Shown piece by piece: positions 30,600-42,960 of a stretch of 64,000 bases of DNA. The stretch's first letter is position 1. Every line of letters starts with the position of its first letter. The translations under genes and the position numbers were made by a program. The notes under the pieces are model-generated. The model ran no database searches, was not told where the DNA came from, and saw only the letters and a list, made by a program, of their open reading frames with translations. Source of the DNA: Sepiola atlantica (Eukaryota > Mollusca > Cephalopoda > Sepiida > Sepiolidae); contig OY744523.1 of the NCBI GenBank assembly GCA_963556195.1, positions 80,092,997-80,156,996 of the forward strand, given 5' to 3'.

Positions 30600-33150
30600 T
30601 TCATTTTGTTTACTTCCTTATATTCTCATTTAACCTCAAATTTGCGAATTCGTTTGCAATAAACCAAGTTTCAACTAAGTCACTCATAAACAAACTTTAC
30701 TTTACATAAAAAAATATTTTAAAAATATTGTTCATCTTACATTGAGATTGTGAAATATTTGTTTCATTGTAAAGTTTCTATCATTGCTAGTTTTAAGTAA
30801 ATAAAACTATTTTGAATACAATTGATTGAAAAGTTGATCAAAGAAGACATTAAATTTTCTAAGCAAAAGGACATTTTAGTGATTGCGGTGCTTCTCGAGA
30901 TTAGGACCCGAGCTAACTTTGACCCGTCGTCAGGGTTGGGGTCAAACTTGGCTCAGGTCCTAATCTGAAGAAGTACCGTGATTGCTTGTATCCTGTTGGT
31001 TCTCGATACTTATCTTTATTCTTAACGTTTATTTAACATATTTAATTTTTAACGTTTAAATCTAAGAAAACCCCTGACACATTAATCTGAATCGATCGTT
31101 AAAAGATTTAAACAGATCTTTTAACTTAATGTCATTTAATTCATTCGTAGTGTTTTAATACGTCCAAAATATCTCGTTCCATGATTTGACTTCATTTCTT
31201 TTAGATATTTTTTCGCTATTTCTTTGATTTATCTCATTTTCAACAATGATTCTTGGTTATTTGAAAATAAAGCAAAGAGTTTTTCTTTTTAATTTTTATT
31301 CTTGAACGACCCAAAACATTTTTCTGACATTTTCCCGTTTGAATGACCCGCTGATTATTTCCATTCTTTTCATTGACTCGTAATAAACAGTGTAATCAAA
31401 TGACCGAATAAATGTGAATATTTAATAATGAAGAATTAACTAATTGTGTTAGGGTTATTGTGTCATTTCTCAAATGGAAGAATAAATGGTTCTTTTATGC
31501 TAAAAACTTCTCATTTATTTCCGCTGTAACTGTCTTCCCCATCAAAAACATCGAACTGAAGGTTCAGTTCTAAGAATCGTTGGAATATTTCCCGTAGTTT
31601 TACTTTTCGTCCAAATTTTTGATAAAATGGATTTTCTACAATTCAACCAATTTCAATAATTATTTAGTTTTTCTTAAAATTTTAAATAAAGAAAAACATT
31701 GTCACGTAGATTTAAAAGCGTAAGAACACGAACAAATAAGAATATTATATAATTTGCCACGTGGTTTATTAAAACTGTGGCAATAATTTAATTTCAAGTT
31801 TATAAACAATTTGTAAACTTTTGCTCTCCAGAAAGCATGTGGGGGGGGGGGGGTAGGAGCCTCGTCCTATACATGTGATTTTGCTTTCTAGTTTTTTTAG
31901 TCACATTTATTAGCTATACGTTATTTGATATGTATTAAAAATTACATTTTTTATTTTGTTCTGAATGGAAACTAGTTCTTTTTTCTAATATATATATATA
32001 TATAAAATAAACTTTTTCTTTTAAATTGTACAATGTTTTTAAACGTATCACTTCTCTCTAATGAATTCCCCCCCCCTCCCCTCCGAAATCCACTTCTACT
32101 CTTCATTTCTATGTATGACTTTGACAACTCACAAATCTTAATGTAGAACTTTGTAACAATTTGGGTCAAGGACTTTTCTATCTAACTGAACTTCTGAACA
32201 AATATTTTTATGGTAACTTTTTACGGTTTGAAAAATTTCATTAACTTTAGTGAAAATTATTGCTGACTGACTTTGATCATATGGGAGACATGTTCGGTTC
32301 TTTTTTTCAAAATCCAATGTTATGTTTAATAAGTGCGGTTGCACTAGTCCGTTATGGACGTAACGCGACTTCATTTAATAGTATTAAGTAACATCATTTA
32401 TTTAAAAAAAGAAAACTGCAATTTCATTATATAACAAATAATTGTTAGACATTTTTTTATAAATACCACGTGGTGAATTTGTATTAATGGATTCTGTAGT
32501 GCGTCGAGAAGGGAGATAAATGTGCACGCGGAATAATGTCCTTGAGAAAACGCTCTTCAAAAATAGGGATGGATTTGAATTCTGGCATTTTCCATATGAG
32601 AATTTTAATTTTTTGTATTAAAAAGAAACAACAAAATAAGTGAAAACATTTTTAGGATGACAATTATTAACCATGGCTACCGAGACTAAACGGTCCTGTT
32701 TCAATCATCCAATCATTATTCTAAAACAAAATTACATTTTTTACATCGGGTATTTTATTTAACAGGTGTTAACTTTGTAGGATGTGACACAAGGTCGGTT
32801 TAATGTGAGTCTGTGAAGGGGGGCAGTGCTTTTCAATTGTTGGGTGCATTTCAATTGAAAGGCGCCAAAAAAACGAGGTATACGTATCTAGAAGAAGAAA
32901 AAAAAACTCTTCTTACATAACAATCCGACTCATTTGATGTCATGATGCTTGCAGACAATGGTCAGGGTATACGGTGGTAACCGCACCCTTCGAACATCTA
33001 GAAATGCTTTCAAAATTTATTTTGCTTAATCTTTATTAAGCACTAAATTACAATAAAGTTTATTTTCAATAAAGTAACATTTTGGCCAAAACATTAATAA
33101 AATATAGTTTCTAAAATTGAGTGATTTTTATATATATATATAATTTAAAA
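30600..33150. other. Proximal intron without recognised genes, except a hairpin
   Basis: Mostly AT-rich unique sequence. Holds the hairpin at 30886-30978, a short (TA)n at 31990-32003, a G12 run at 31842 and a C/T run near 32070. No coding segments recognised. Confidence 0.5.
30886..30978. repeat. 93-nt near-perfect hairpin
   Basis: Arm 30886-30925 (CGGTGCTTCTCGAGATTAGG...) pairs with 30939-30978 across a loop of about 13 nt. Aligning the 40 positions by eye leaves four mismatches and two G-T pairs. Size and structure resemble a microRNA precursor or a tiny fold-back MITE. It lies 290 bp inside intron 1. Either strand could fold. Confidence 0.75.
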
Positions 33151-34210
33151 TCGGTGAACTTTTATTTTAGGGTTAAAAACTCCTAGCACTTTCAAAATTT
33201 AATATTTTTTGTAAAAAGATTTTTCAGCCGAGTACTTTTGGAACCATAGTGAATCATATTCCATAAAAAAATTAAGATTTTAGAGGGGGGATCACTTTTC
33301 TATATAAATCTAACGTAAATTGACCACACACTTCTTGGCCAAGTCCAGGGTAAAAAAAGCTCATAGCACTGTCTAAAATTTATATTTTTGAAAAAAATGT
33401 TTACATTTGTTTTTATTCGGACTACTATTCTCACCTTGATTGTTATATTCACAACGTTTCGACATATGTAACCTTCTTCAGGTACATCTTTTATAACTTG
33501 GGGAACTGTACGGAATCTCTTAACCGAACAGTAAATCCTTTATTTGATCAACAGGAGTGGATTGTTCTCATTCCGTCAGCATGGCCCCATGGCATAACGG
33601 TTAATAGCGTCAGTTAATCAGCAGGTTTAAGTAACCATTTTTTTTAGGGGATTGAAGGTTCAATCCCTACTACAGGCGATAAAAATCAAGAATAACAACT
33701 TAGCACTAGCACTTCTACCCGATCATGGCTGGCGGAATGAGAACAGTTCAGTTGGAAATTCTGTTTGTGTTACCAAGTTCGACTAGAAGGTTCCTAAGTT
33801 CCTGAAGAAGGTCGGGGGTTACATCGGCCGAAGCGTTGTCCAAAATGTTTTTTATGTCGAAAAAATAAATTTTAGAAATGTAACATTTTTCAAAAAAAAA
33901 ATAATTATGTAATGATTCACTATACTTCCAAAACTCTTCTCCTGAAATTTTTTTCCCAAAATATAAATTTTAGACACTGCTATGAGCTTTGTTACCCTGA
34001 ACTTGGCCAAGAAGTGGGTGGTCGATTTACGTTAGATTTATATAGGAAAGTGATCCCCCCTCTAAAATCTAAAATAATTTTTAAAAAATAAAAATTTATG
34101 GAATATGATTCACTATGGTTTCAGAAGTCCTCGGCTGAAATTTTTTTCTAAAAATATTAAATTTTGAAAGTGCTATGAGTTTTTTTAACCCTAAAGTAAA
34201 GGTTCGCCCA
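33150..34210. mobile_element. Nested palindromic element about 1 kb with a tRNA-like core
   Basis: Outer arms of about 240 bp (33160-33400 and 33950-34205) are inverted copies with high identity, both including GATTTTAGAGGGGGGATCAC and CTTCTTGGCCAAGT. Inside, ACAACGTTTCGACATATGTA (33451) is inverted at 33801-33839, and TTCTCATTCCGTCAGC (33565) is inverted at 33729-33745. At the centre is a Pol III-type A box/B box pair. No ORF is recognised. This looks like a fold-back element that acquired a SINE, or a composite unit. Confidence 0.65.
33564..33745 (+). repeat. tRNA-like core, probable SINE
   Basis: TGGCATAACGG at 33590-33600 matches a Pol III A box, and GGTTCAATCCC at 33657-33667 matches a B box. 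The boxes are 57 nt apart with a T-run between them, too disturbed for a functional tRNA: the D-arm has mismatches and no anticodon arm is clear. A tRNA-derived SINE or pseudo-tRNA is the best reading. Confidence 0.5.
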
Positions 34211-34623
34211 TATAAAACGAACATAATAATAAAACTATATTTTAGGTTTTGTTTCGGAAACGTCAACCAGGGTTTTACTGACGTGATGTATGTACAATGG
34301 ATGCTACGAAATCGAGAAAGACGAAGCAATTACGCCGTTCCGAATGTTACCGGATCCCCCCTTCCCTTCCCATGTTAAGAATGGATTCTAAAGCTCCGCC
34401 AATTACAATGTTTTTCTTTCAGAAACTATATTTTATTGAATAAATAAATTTATTAAGATGTTTTAGTCGTTACTTCCTGTGGATTATCTGCCGCTGTTTA
34501 TTAAGGAAGTGTCTATTCACAGCCGACTGCGGCTATTCTGAAATGTTATTCACAGCCTGCTGCCAGACCATAATAAATGTTTAAAGATGCAGCTTCCGGC
34601 TGCCAGACAATAAATGTTTAAAA

Positions 34624-35187
34624 GGTAAAAACGCATAATAAGGGCCGGCTGACTGGCTAGTGGGCCGTGCGCAAAACTAGTTTATCCTTTTTAGGGCCAA
34701 ATGTCACGAATTTGGTGTGTTTTGGCCTTTTTATGTGAATATTCTGGAGTTCACTAGGCGTATTGCAGAATTGAAAACAAACAAATACTTCGCTAAAAAT
34801 GAAAATTGTCTGTAAACTTCAGAATATTTGGTTATATTTAAAAAAAAAAAATTTTTGTGTTTGTTTTTCATTTTTAGCGAAGTGAAGTATTTATAAAAGT
34901 TTTTTTTGCGAGAAATGGGCACTTTTTCATTTTTACTTTTTATTTTTATTTAAAATTTTTTTTCTGTGTTTGTTCATTTTTAACGAAGTATTTGTGTTTG
35001 TTTTCAATTCTGCGATACGCCTGGACCCGCATAAGTGAACTCCAGAATATTCACACAAAAAAAGGCTAAACGGAATTTTCGATGGCCAAAACACACCAAA
35101 TTCGTGACATTTGATCCTAAAAAGGCCAAACTGGTTTTGCGCGCGGCCCACTAGCTAGTCAGCCGGCCCTTATTATGCGTTTTTACC
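34624..35187. mobile_element. Fold-back DNA element with about 200-bp inverted ends
   Basis: It begins GGTAAAAACGCATAATAAGG and ends with the inverse, CCTTATTATGCGTTTTTACC. Arms run about 34624-34815 and 34976-35187, including GTGTTTTGGCC and AATATTCTGGAGTTCACT with their complements. GTTTAAA flanks both sides (34616-34622 and 35188-35194), a 7- to 8-bp duplication. There is no ORF. Duplication length and structure fit a hAT-type or similar MITE; class not proven. Confidence 0.75.
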
Positions 35188-36050
35188 GTTTAAAGATGAT
35201 AAATGTATATTGAAGTAGATAGATATTTATTCCATCGTATTTAATCGTGGTAAAAATACTTTGTTTTCTTTTTAACAGTTTTTGTGTTTGTTCTTCACTT
35301 TTAGCGTGTTTTCATTTTCAGCGATAAACATTTGAATACTTTTTGGTAACATTTATTTGTTGCATATTTGTTTTTTCATCCTTTTTTGTAGTTCTGTTGA
35401 CTATAGTAAAATATTCCCAAATAATTGTTTTTCTCAAAGTTTTTCAAAGTAATCGCCTAAAAAAGTAGAATCTGATTTCTTTTTTTTGGGGGGGGGGGTC
35501 TTATTTACCAACTTTACCTTAAATTATTTAATACTAAAATTAATACTAAAATATTCAAATTATTCTTTAAAGTCCTGATACGATTTTTAAAAATATGTAG
35601 AATGTATTGAGTTTATTCATGTAAATATTACACCCCCCCTCCCGCAAGCATATTTTTCGGTTTCAATTTCATAGAGAACGTCTTCGCTTCATCACCGCTA
35701 AGAAAACAATACGATACTAATAGACAAAAACATGCAAACATTTGGGAGTTAACAACTTCAATATAGTCAATTTTTCTTTATAATATATCATTTTTAATTT
35801 GGCTCTTTCTTGGCCTTTTTTCTTCTAAAAGTGTGGCTTCGGTTTTCAATTTGGCATTTTTTCCTAAAAAAATTGGCTTTAAACATTTATTATTGTATGT
35901 CGGCTGCGAATATCAAGGGCCTTATTAAATTGCATAAGTGCCCATTTTTTTCGTCTGAAACACGCAATATCGACAGCAAGCATACGAAAACGTGCATTGT
36001 GAAATGAACTTTTGTAGTGAATTATAAAAATAATTTATTTAGGAAGTTGG
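35188..36050. other. Spacer with a partial R2 end
   Basis: No gene recognised. AATCGCCTAAAAAAGTAGAA at about 35451 followed by a G-run is an isolated R2 end. The rest is AT-rich. Confidence 0.4.
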
Positions 36051-36054
36051 CACA

Positions 36055-36480
36055 TGTTCGTCTTTGTCCACTGTCCGTTTTTCACAACTTTTTACTGACC
36101 TTTTCTTTTTTCGGTGCACACTTATCTATCAGGCTGCTGGAGAATTCTGGGGTTTTTGGGGGAAAAAATTCAAATATATTTTAGGAGGGGGGATCAGTTT
36201 CCATCTCAATTTTTAAAAAAATCTTTTTCGGTGTACAATTACCTATCATGTCAGTAGAGAATTTCGGGGTTTTTTGACCATCTCAATTTTTTAAAATTAT
36301 TCTTCTGCTTACAATTACCTATCATGTTGCGAGAGAATTCCGGGAGTTTTGGAAAGAAGTTTTTTAAAAATTGAGATTTTAAGAGGTAAAGAGTTGTGAA
36401 AAACGGACTATGGTAAAAGACGAACAAGACTGATCCCCCGTCTTAAAATCTCAATTTTTAAAAATTAGTGAATTTACATC
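36055..36480. repeat. Inverted-repeat unit related to R2
   Basis: TTCGTCTTTGTCCACTGTCC at 36057 is matched by the complement of 36391-36427, arms of about 36 bp. GGGGGATCAGTTTCC near 36187 and ACTGATCCCCCGTC near 36430 recall the R2 terminal motif. Between them TTTTTCGGTG...ACCTATCA...GAATTC is repeated about three times. Confidence 0.55.
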
Positions 36481-38402
36481 AAGGGGACACCAGAGTAGCC
36501 AATTCATCGGAGCATAATCCATTAAAGTATTTGTAAAACAAACATAAAGATGCTACATTGCGGCGATGGGACAGGGACTGGAGCTTGGTTGACAGTGAGG
36601 GACCTATTAGGTTGGCGACTCTCTTTGGACCTTGTCAAGGAGGGAGAGACTAATGGATGATGCACCAGCCCAGATGTGGCAACAATACTCCATGCATGGG
36701 CGGATGGTGGCTTTGTAGAGATACAAGATAATGTCAGGTGTGAGGAGTTTACTAGCACGGTAGAGGGAGCCAACCTTCTTTGCGGCAGCCTTGGCAATGT
36801 CTTCAATGTATTTGTTCCAATTCATGTTACCTGTGAAGGTTAGGCCGAGGAGTTTGAATGATGAACTCTCAGGTAGGGTGTTATTTGCCATGACAATCGG
36901 TGGTTGGAGAGGCTTCTTGTAGTTATTGAAGGAAAGGAGCTTTGTCTTTGCAGCATTAAAAGTTACCAACTATTTATGACCCCAATCCACTACAGCCTGG
37001 AGGTTATTTTCTTAAGATTCAGCCATTGCCTCGGATATGGCGAGAGTAAAGCGTGGTGTCGTCAGCAAATGAACCAATCTCAGACTCTGTCATCAGGGAG
37101 ATCGTTTATATAGATGAGGAACAACAAAGGTCCAAGGATAGATCCCTGGGGTACACCAGCATTTATGTCATGTTGCTTAGATGAATGGCCATTGAGGACA
37201 ACCTTGATTTTTCTTTTGTTTAGGAAGGATCTAATTATATTAAGTAGTTGCCCAGTAATACCGTATGAGCGTATTTTCAGAAGCCATTTATGCCATACCT
37301 TGTCAAAGGCCTTGGACATATCAAGCGATACTGCCCTAGCTTCTCCTGCCTTGTCGAGTGTATTATACATGCGTTCAGAGATGAACGTTAGGATGTCTGC
37401 AGTAGATCGTGCTTGTCGAAATCCATACTGGCGGTCAGATAGAAGTTTAGCATTAACTAAGTGCCGTACTATCGCTAGATTGATTAAGGATTCAAAGATT
37501 TTGGCAAAGATCGGCAGTAGACTGATTGGGCGATAGTTCTGAGGATCGGTTCTATTCCCAGAACTCTCGTAGACTGGTACCACATAGGCAATTTTCCAGC
37601 TATCGGGGAAGCAAGATTCAGCTAGGCATTTATTGTAGAGTTTGGAGAGGACAGGGGCCAGTTAAGCAGAGCATTTCTTTATTACTATTACAGGTATATG
37701 ATCAAATCCACAAGCTTTAGAGGTGTCAAGGTTTTTTATGATGTCTCTGGGATGGGGTGATGACCAGGTTATCGAGTGTGGCTTCGGTCTGCAAAGGGAA
37801 TTTAGGGAGGGGGTGGTTATCTGAGTCTAAAGTAGAGTTAGAAGCGAAACGTTGGGCAAGTAGTTCAGCCTTATCAGTGGCTGTGCAAACGACGTCATTG
37901 TGGTTTGATAGTGGAGGAATCGTTGATTGACCATTATTTACTACACTATTGTAGATTTTCCAGAAATCGCGAGTACTTAGTTTCTGTGACTGGATGCCTA
38001 TCACGGCCTTGCAATTATTTCTTGACTCTATAAATTTATGTCTATTAGTAGCTGACTTATGGCGGCCGAATTTATGGAATGCTTGTTGCCTCTCAGAAAT
38101 GGCAGCTGCACATTCCGAGGTGAACCATTGAGGAGAGTGGGGCTTGCTAAAGAATTTTCGCATGGGGACATAGGCTTCAATGCCTGATTTGACTCATTCA
38201 GTTAATTCGTTTGAACACTGGTTGGCAAGGAGTGAGGTTTCCCTCCATGGGGCGTCACTGATGTGATCTCTGATTGACTCGAAATCAACCTGCTCGTAGT
38301 ATCTTGTTGTTTTGAGCAATGGTTCATCAGCTTTTGGACGACTTTTTAGGGTGATATGTATCATTAGCACAATGTGATCGGCATTCCCGAGTGGGCTATG
38401 AT
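36481..38402 (-). pseudogene. Jockey/CR1-like LINE, copy B: ORF2 RT and C-terminal part
   Basis: On the minus strand: HSPLGNADHIVLMIHI (end of endonuclease, near 38395), a linker at 37726-38163 (SPQWFTSECAAAISERQQAF), then RT at 37080-37583 with NYRPISLLPIFAKIFESLI, QYGFRQARSTADIL, SLDMSKAFDKVWH and VPQGSILGPLLFLIYINDLP. The catalytic FADD-like stretch follows in a broken section near 37030-37080. The thumb is at 36607-36969 (NAAKTKLLSFNNYKK, LGLTFTGNMNWNKYI). Frameshifts at about 37080 and 37600-37725 disable it. Confidence 0.88.
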
Positions 38403-40956
38403 TAGCAATACACATGAAAAAATTTTAATTGCTTAAAATATCTCAATAATGGCATATATAGAAAGAGCTTGATGATCTAAGAAAGAATCTTTTTAAATTT
38501 GTTAAATCTGACTAAAAATAAGGAAGTTATGACTATTTTTGTGCCTCACACAATTGGATATTTTCCCCTCTTTAAGACCATATGTGTTTCGTCACATTTT
38601 TTACACTAATTTTTCAGTAAAAATGTTATATCTTTGTTAAAACACAGGATTAAGCAATGAAATTTACCATATAAATGTATTTTTGTACAAGGAATCAGAA
38701 TGTGCCACTGAAAATCTCCAGAAATTAATGGTTTCTAAGTAATCTGCACTAAGTGCACATAAATATGCTGCAATACTTTAAAAATACCATGTATCCATTA
38801 AAAGAAAGAAGTTAGAAAACTCAAAGTTGAATTGTAATACATTTTATGTACAAGAAATTAAAATCTAATACTAGGACTGTTTAAAAATGAATATATTGCA
38901 AGATTTCTTTGGCATTATTGTAGATTAACACCTTGTCCTTCTGTTAACTCACCCCTTACCTCCCCAAAATATGAGATTCTACTTTTTTTATTTAGGCAAT
39001 TACATGTTAACACCCTGAAAAACTTGGCAGCAAGAAAGAAACAAAAACAATTATTTTAGAATTTAGAGTGGGGATCAGTTTCACATAAAATAATCCCCCA
39101 TTTCAAGGCCATTCTAGCGTTTTAGGACAGTTATTTTTTCTATGGGAGATAAATCCTGTGCGTTTTTCTTGTTTTTTTTCTTTTAGACGATTATGAGGGT
39201 CTTTGTGGGAGGAGGGGGGGCTTACCACTTGAACTTCAGGTTAGTGGTAGGGCTAGGGGCAATTAAGTATGAACACCCTGAAAACTTAGCAGAAAGAAAA
39301 AAAACAATTCATTTAGAATTTCGAGTGGGGGATTAGTTTCACATATATTTAATGTAGAATAATTCACCATTTCCGGGCCATTCTAGCGTTTTAGGGCATT
39401 AATGAATTTTTTTCTATGGCAAATAAATCCTGTGCGTTTTTTTTTTTATGGGTCTGCTTTTTTATTTTTTAATTTTTTTTTTTTTTTAGATGATCATGTT
39501 TGGTTTTAATGGGCTTTTTTATAGGATTAGGGCTTCCTACTCGGACTTAGGGTTATTGATAAGGTTAAGGAAGGGGTTTTGTTTTGGATGGAGGTTGCCA
39601 TTCGGACTTAGTGTTAAGATTAAGGGAGTTTTTTAGGGGGTGGCTTGCCACTCATATTTAAGGTTAATGGTACGATACGTTCAAGAAGGCATTTTTAGGA
39701 GGTGGGCTTGTTAGTCGTACCTAGAGTTAATGGTAGAGTAATTATTTATTTTATAAATTTCACTAAAAGGCAAGAATGGCCGGGAAATCGGAGATCATTT
39801 TACATTAAATTTATATGCGGAACTGATCCCCCACTCTAAATTCTAAATTATTTTTTGTTTTTTTCGCCAAGACTTTAAGAGTGTTTACACGTAATCGCCT
39901 AAAAAAGTAGAATCTTAATTTTTTTTTTTTAAATTGGCGACTAGAAAGTCATTACTACTAGAAGTTCGAAAATTGAGTGAAAACCAGTATTTTTTAAAGT
40001 ATTTTTTATAAAAGAACCAAATAGGGTTAACTTTTTTAAGCACAAAAATATTGTCTTATTTTTACAAAGCTTTACAAGACTAGTTAGCTGCTGCTGATGT
40101 TATATCAGCAATACTAGCAGCCATTGTTGACTTTCGCTAAAAAAATGGACACTATTTTTTCGGATAAGGTAATTTAAAATTACTACTACGGAAAGACAAA
40201 ACAACATACAATTATAATTTTAATTCATAAAAAAAGATAAAAGATTAATTTATTTACTAGTTGGTACGAAAAATGTAACAACATTTTTTATATTCATATT
40301 TTAAAATTTTTCAAATTCGTTCTAGAATGAAAATAAACAAAAATCGCCTCGTGTTTATAACTGCTACTACAATGTTTTTCAAACTATAAATAGAAAACGC
40401 CTTTTTTTTTCCGGATAGGGTCATGAAATATCAGGACTACCAAAAGAGAACGCATATATACAATTATAATTTTAATGCATAAAAAAGTAAAATGATTGAT
40501 TTACTTACTAATTGGGCGACGGAAATGTATTTTTCAAAAATGTTCGACCGACGGCGAGTTGAAGTCTTATTTTTTAAATTTCAAAAAAATGAATGAGCCG
40601 AATTACTTCGTACACCGACAAACATTAAAAGTGATACTTTACCTGATTAGTCTCCAAATTTTAGGACGAAATTCCACATACAGCAATGGTACGAGACTTT
40701 TAAACGAACTGGGGGTTAAAAAAAAAGTGACGTAAATTGCTGAAAATAGCGTTAACATTTATTTGCTCAAAACTCTTAAAAATATATAATGTATATTATT
40801 ATTCATGAATGCGCCTGAAAGGATATTCATTTCCTAACAAAATGATGGTATTTTGAGCACTTAAAGTGCTTTAGTTTTTAAAATATGACTATTTTAATAG
40901 AACTACCCTCAAATCTGCGATTATCCAAACAGTTTTCTGGTCGATGTGTATTGCTA
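38403..40956. mobile_element. E1 TIR element, copy B, inserted in the LINE
   Basis: It begins TAGCAATACACAT and ends with the inverse, ATGTGTATTGCTA. CTATGAT flanks both sides (38396-38402 and 40957-40963), a 7-bp duplication. Removing the element with one CTATGAT rejoins the LINE frame into DHSPLGNADH. The interior holds a 500-bp left part (also at 5616-6241), an R2-type fold-back block, and a right part (39950-40956, also at 45130-45924). No transposase is recognised. A 7-bp duplication is uncommon; hAT (8 bp), P (7-8 bp) or Dada (6-7 bp) are candidates. Confidence 0.85.
38911..39935. repeat. R2 fold-back block, long copy inside E1
   Basis: Left arm contains GAGATTCTACTTTTTTTATT and GTGGGGATCAGTTTCACATA; right arm contains TTATATGCGGAACTGATCCC and AATCGCCTAAAAAAGTAGAA. 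The centre (39200-39740) has four decayed repeats of a unit with CGGACTTAGGGTTA and a G-rich GGGCTTGCCACT stretch. The inverted counterpart of this centre is at 55270-55530. Confidence 0.6.
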
Positions 40957-41708
40957 CTATGATCTTTCATCACACAAGTCTCGGGCCTTGAGGTCAAGAA
41001 AAAATCTAGAAGTGAGGCTTGTTGGTCTACTCGATCAGGGATGCGGGTTAGAAAATCGACAGTCTGAGAGAGGGGTGAGCTAAGGAGAAATTATACGTAG
41101 AGTTGCCGGCTGCGTCAGTAAGGCTGGAGAATCCCAACCAGTCGCGGTGGTGAGCATTAAGATCTCCAAATACATGTATCTGGGCATTCGAGTCAATTAA
41201 GAGTGCTCTATCTATGCTTTCAGAGACAGTTTAGCAGAGTACAGTCCTGGGTCGACAGGGAACAGTATAAGAAATATAAGTAACTGACGCTGTGATGTAA
41301 AGTCAATCTAAAGCACATGTGGTCATCTGATTCTAACCTGTGTTATCTAGTCAGGGAAAGGTGTTCCGAACATAAACTCTTAGCCCGTGCATATGTTTGT
41401 CAGTCTTTACGGTAGAGTGGGAGGTAGTCAGTCATGTCAAAGTGGTGAGAGGAGATTGAGGATTGATGGTTAGTTTCACTAAGAGCTAGGATATCCGGGG
41501 AGTTTGTCAGGAGAAAGGTTTCTACGTCGTTGATGTTGGTTCTAAGTCCCCGGATATTTGTGAATGCGAGCCTCGAGGGCGGAGGCGAAAGTGTTTTTTG
41601 TTGGGTGTCTGGTTTAGGTTTGCTTTTATTTCTTTGTAATGACATGTTTGGTTTGATTATAGAGTGGGTTGGCCAAGGTGGGTACTTGTTTAGTGCCAAT
41701 AAGCTCAC
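40957..41708 (-). pseudogene. Jockey/CR1-like LINE, copy B: endonuclease part of ORF2
   Basis: ATG 41708 opens MSLLALNKYPPWPTHSIIKP; after a short linker comes LAFTNIRGLRTNINDVETFL and SPDILALSETN, the first conserved blocks (Asn and Glu of the active site) of an apurinic-type endonuclease. The frame breaks at 41400 but related sequence runs to the E1 insertion at 40957. The enzyme would nick target DNA for target-primed reverse transcription. Confidence 0.85.
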
Positions 41709-42385
41709 ACAACCAGTCCATTAGTCACGACCTGGTTCATGGGGGTTGTGGCCTCGGGAAAGCCCACCGGAGATAATTGCAGGGTCCCTTTCCATGCGCG
41801 ACATGACACATACAACTACCCACAGTATTATGCAACTGATGATGGAGCAGCCGTTCTTGGCGCTATCCAAGAGTTTAGGCTCCTTGTTTTCAGTCGGAAA
41901 CCTGTACCCTCAACCTGTCGGAACAAGAGACCCAGACTGGTCATGTAAGACTTAGTAACGAAAAAACTTTCCCCAAGTTGCCCAAATAGAAAGAATGGCG
42001 TTCATTGTCCTAGTAAGGAAACAAGGCTAGGCACTGAGTGTTTAAAGGCGTCCCAGCGCTGTTACCTCTGCGCCTGACTAATAAACAAAGGAGTGCAAGG
42101 GCCGATGATAGGCAGAACCTATCTACTCCTTAAGCAATTGTAGGTATGCAAACCGGATATTTTGTTCGAGATTCATACTCTAGGAAGGTTGTCGATCAGG
42201 ACTAAGGAGGCCTCCCTCCCCAACGGTTTACTGCCGCGGCATAAGTAGCTGGTAGCGAGGTTGTTTTGTCAGAGATTTCCTTCTTTTAGATGGATTGCCT
42301 TATGAGGTCTTACGGGTCCAACACTCCGAGAGGGGTAAAGATAGCCTGCGCCCGTGTACTAGTCGGGTATTTCCTAGCCCCCGCA
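41709..42385 (-). other. Probable 5' region of LINE copy B
   Basis: GC-richer than its surroundings and adjoining the ORF2 start, ending at TTACCTGCGGGGGCTAGG (minus strand) before an A-run. No ORF1 protein is recognised. It may be the 5' untranslated region. Confidence 0.45.
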
Positions 42386-42469
42386 GGTAAAAAAAACAAA
42401 AAAACTTCCATATATATATATATATATATATGATAGAATAAGTTCATTGTATACTAAAAAGGGAACAGA

Positions 42470-42960
42470 AAGTTGAAGATAGGTTTCCCTCTTTCAACCC
42501 TGAACGCAATTCACACCTCTATAACCTAGCAGAATATTAGCAAGAAAAGACATATATAAATATGTCTTTAACTGCAGACTGACGTGGTTGGTTGGGACGA
42601 TATTTTCTTTTTCTATCTACATTCGCTAGCGGACTCCCCCCCCCCTTTCAATCCCGAACTCAATTGACCCCTCTATAACCTAGCAGAATATTAGCAAGAA
42701 AAGAAAGACAAGATAAAGATTTTTTGAACAGTCAAGAAATCAAAAACCTGGAAAAAAAGATTATTTAACTAGATACCCATCGTAACATTAATACATGGAT
42801 TATTTCAGAAAGAGAAGGTTCAAGACTAAAATAATTAAGAAACTTATTTCGGTCTATTCACTGTCGAGGCAGATATAAATATGTCTTTAACTGCAGACTG
42901 ACGTGGTTGGTTGGAACAGTATTTTATTTCTAACAGGTAAACACATCCCGAAGCCCAGTT
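42470..42960. repeat. Direct duplication with a conserved 42-bp core, preceded by (TA)n
   Basis: Two copies of a block beginning ATATAAATATGTCTTTAACT and continuing GCAGACTGACGTGGTTGGTT lie at 42552-42594 and 42872-42913. TATAACCTAGCAGAATATTA is also present twice (42519 and 42672). A perfect (TA)n lies at about 42411-42432. No gene recognised. Confidence 0.6.

Noticed and set aside
33582..33675. Functional tRNA gene
   Set aside because: A and B boxes are present but box spacing, D-arm mismatches and the lack of an anticodon arm exclude a normal tRNA.
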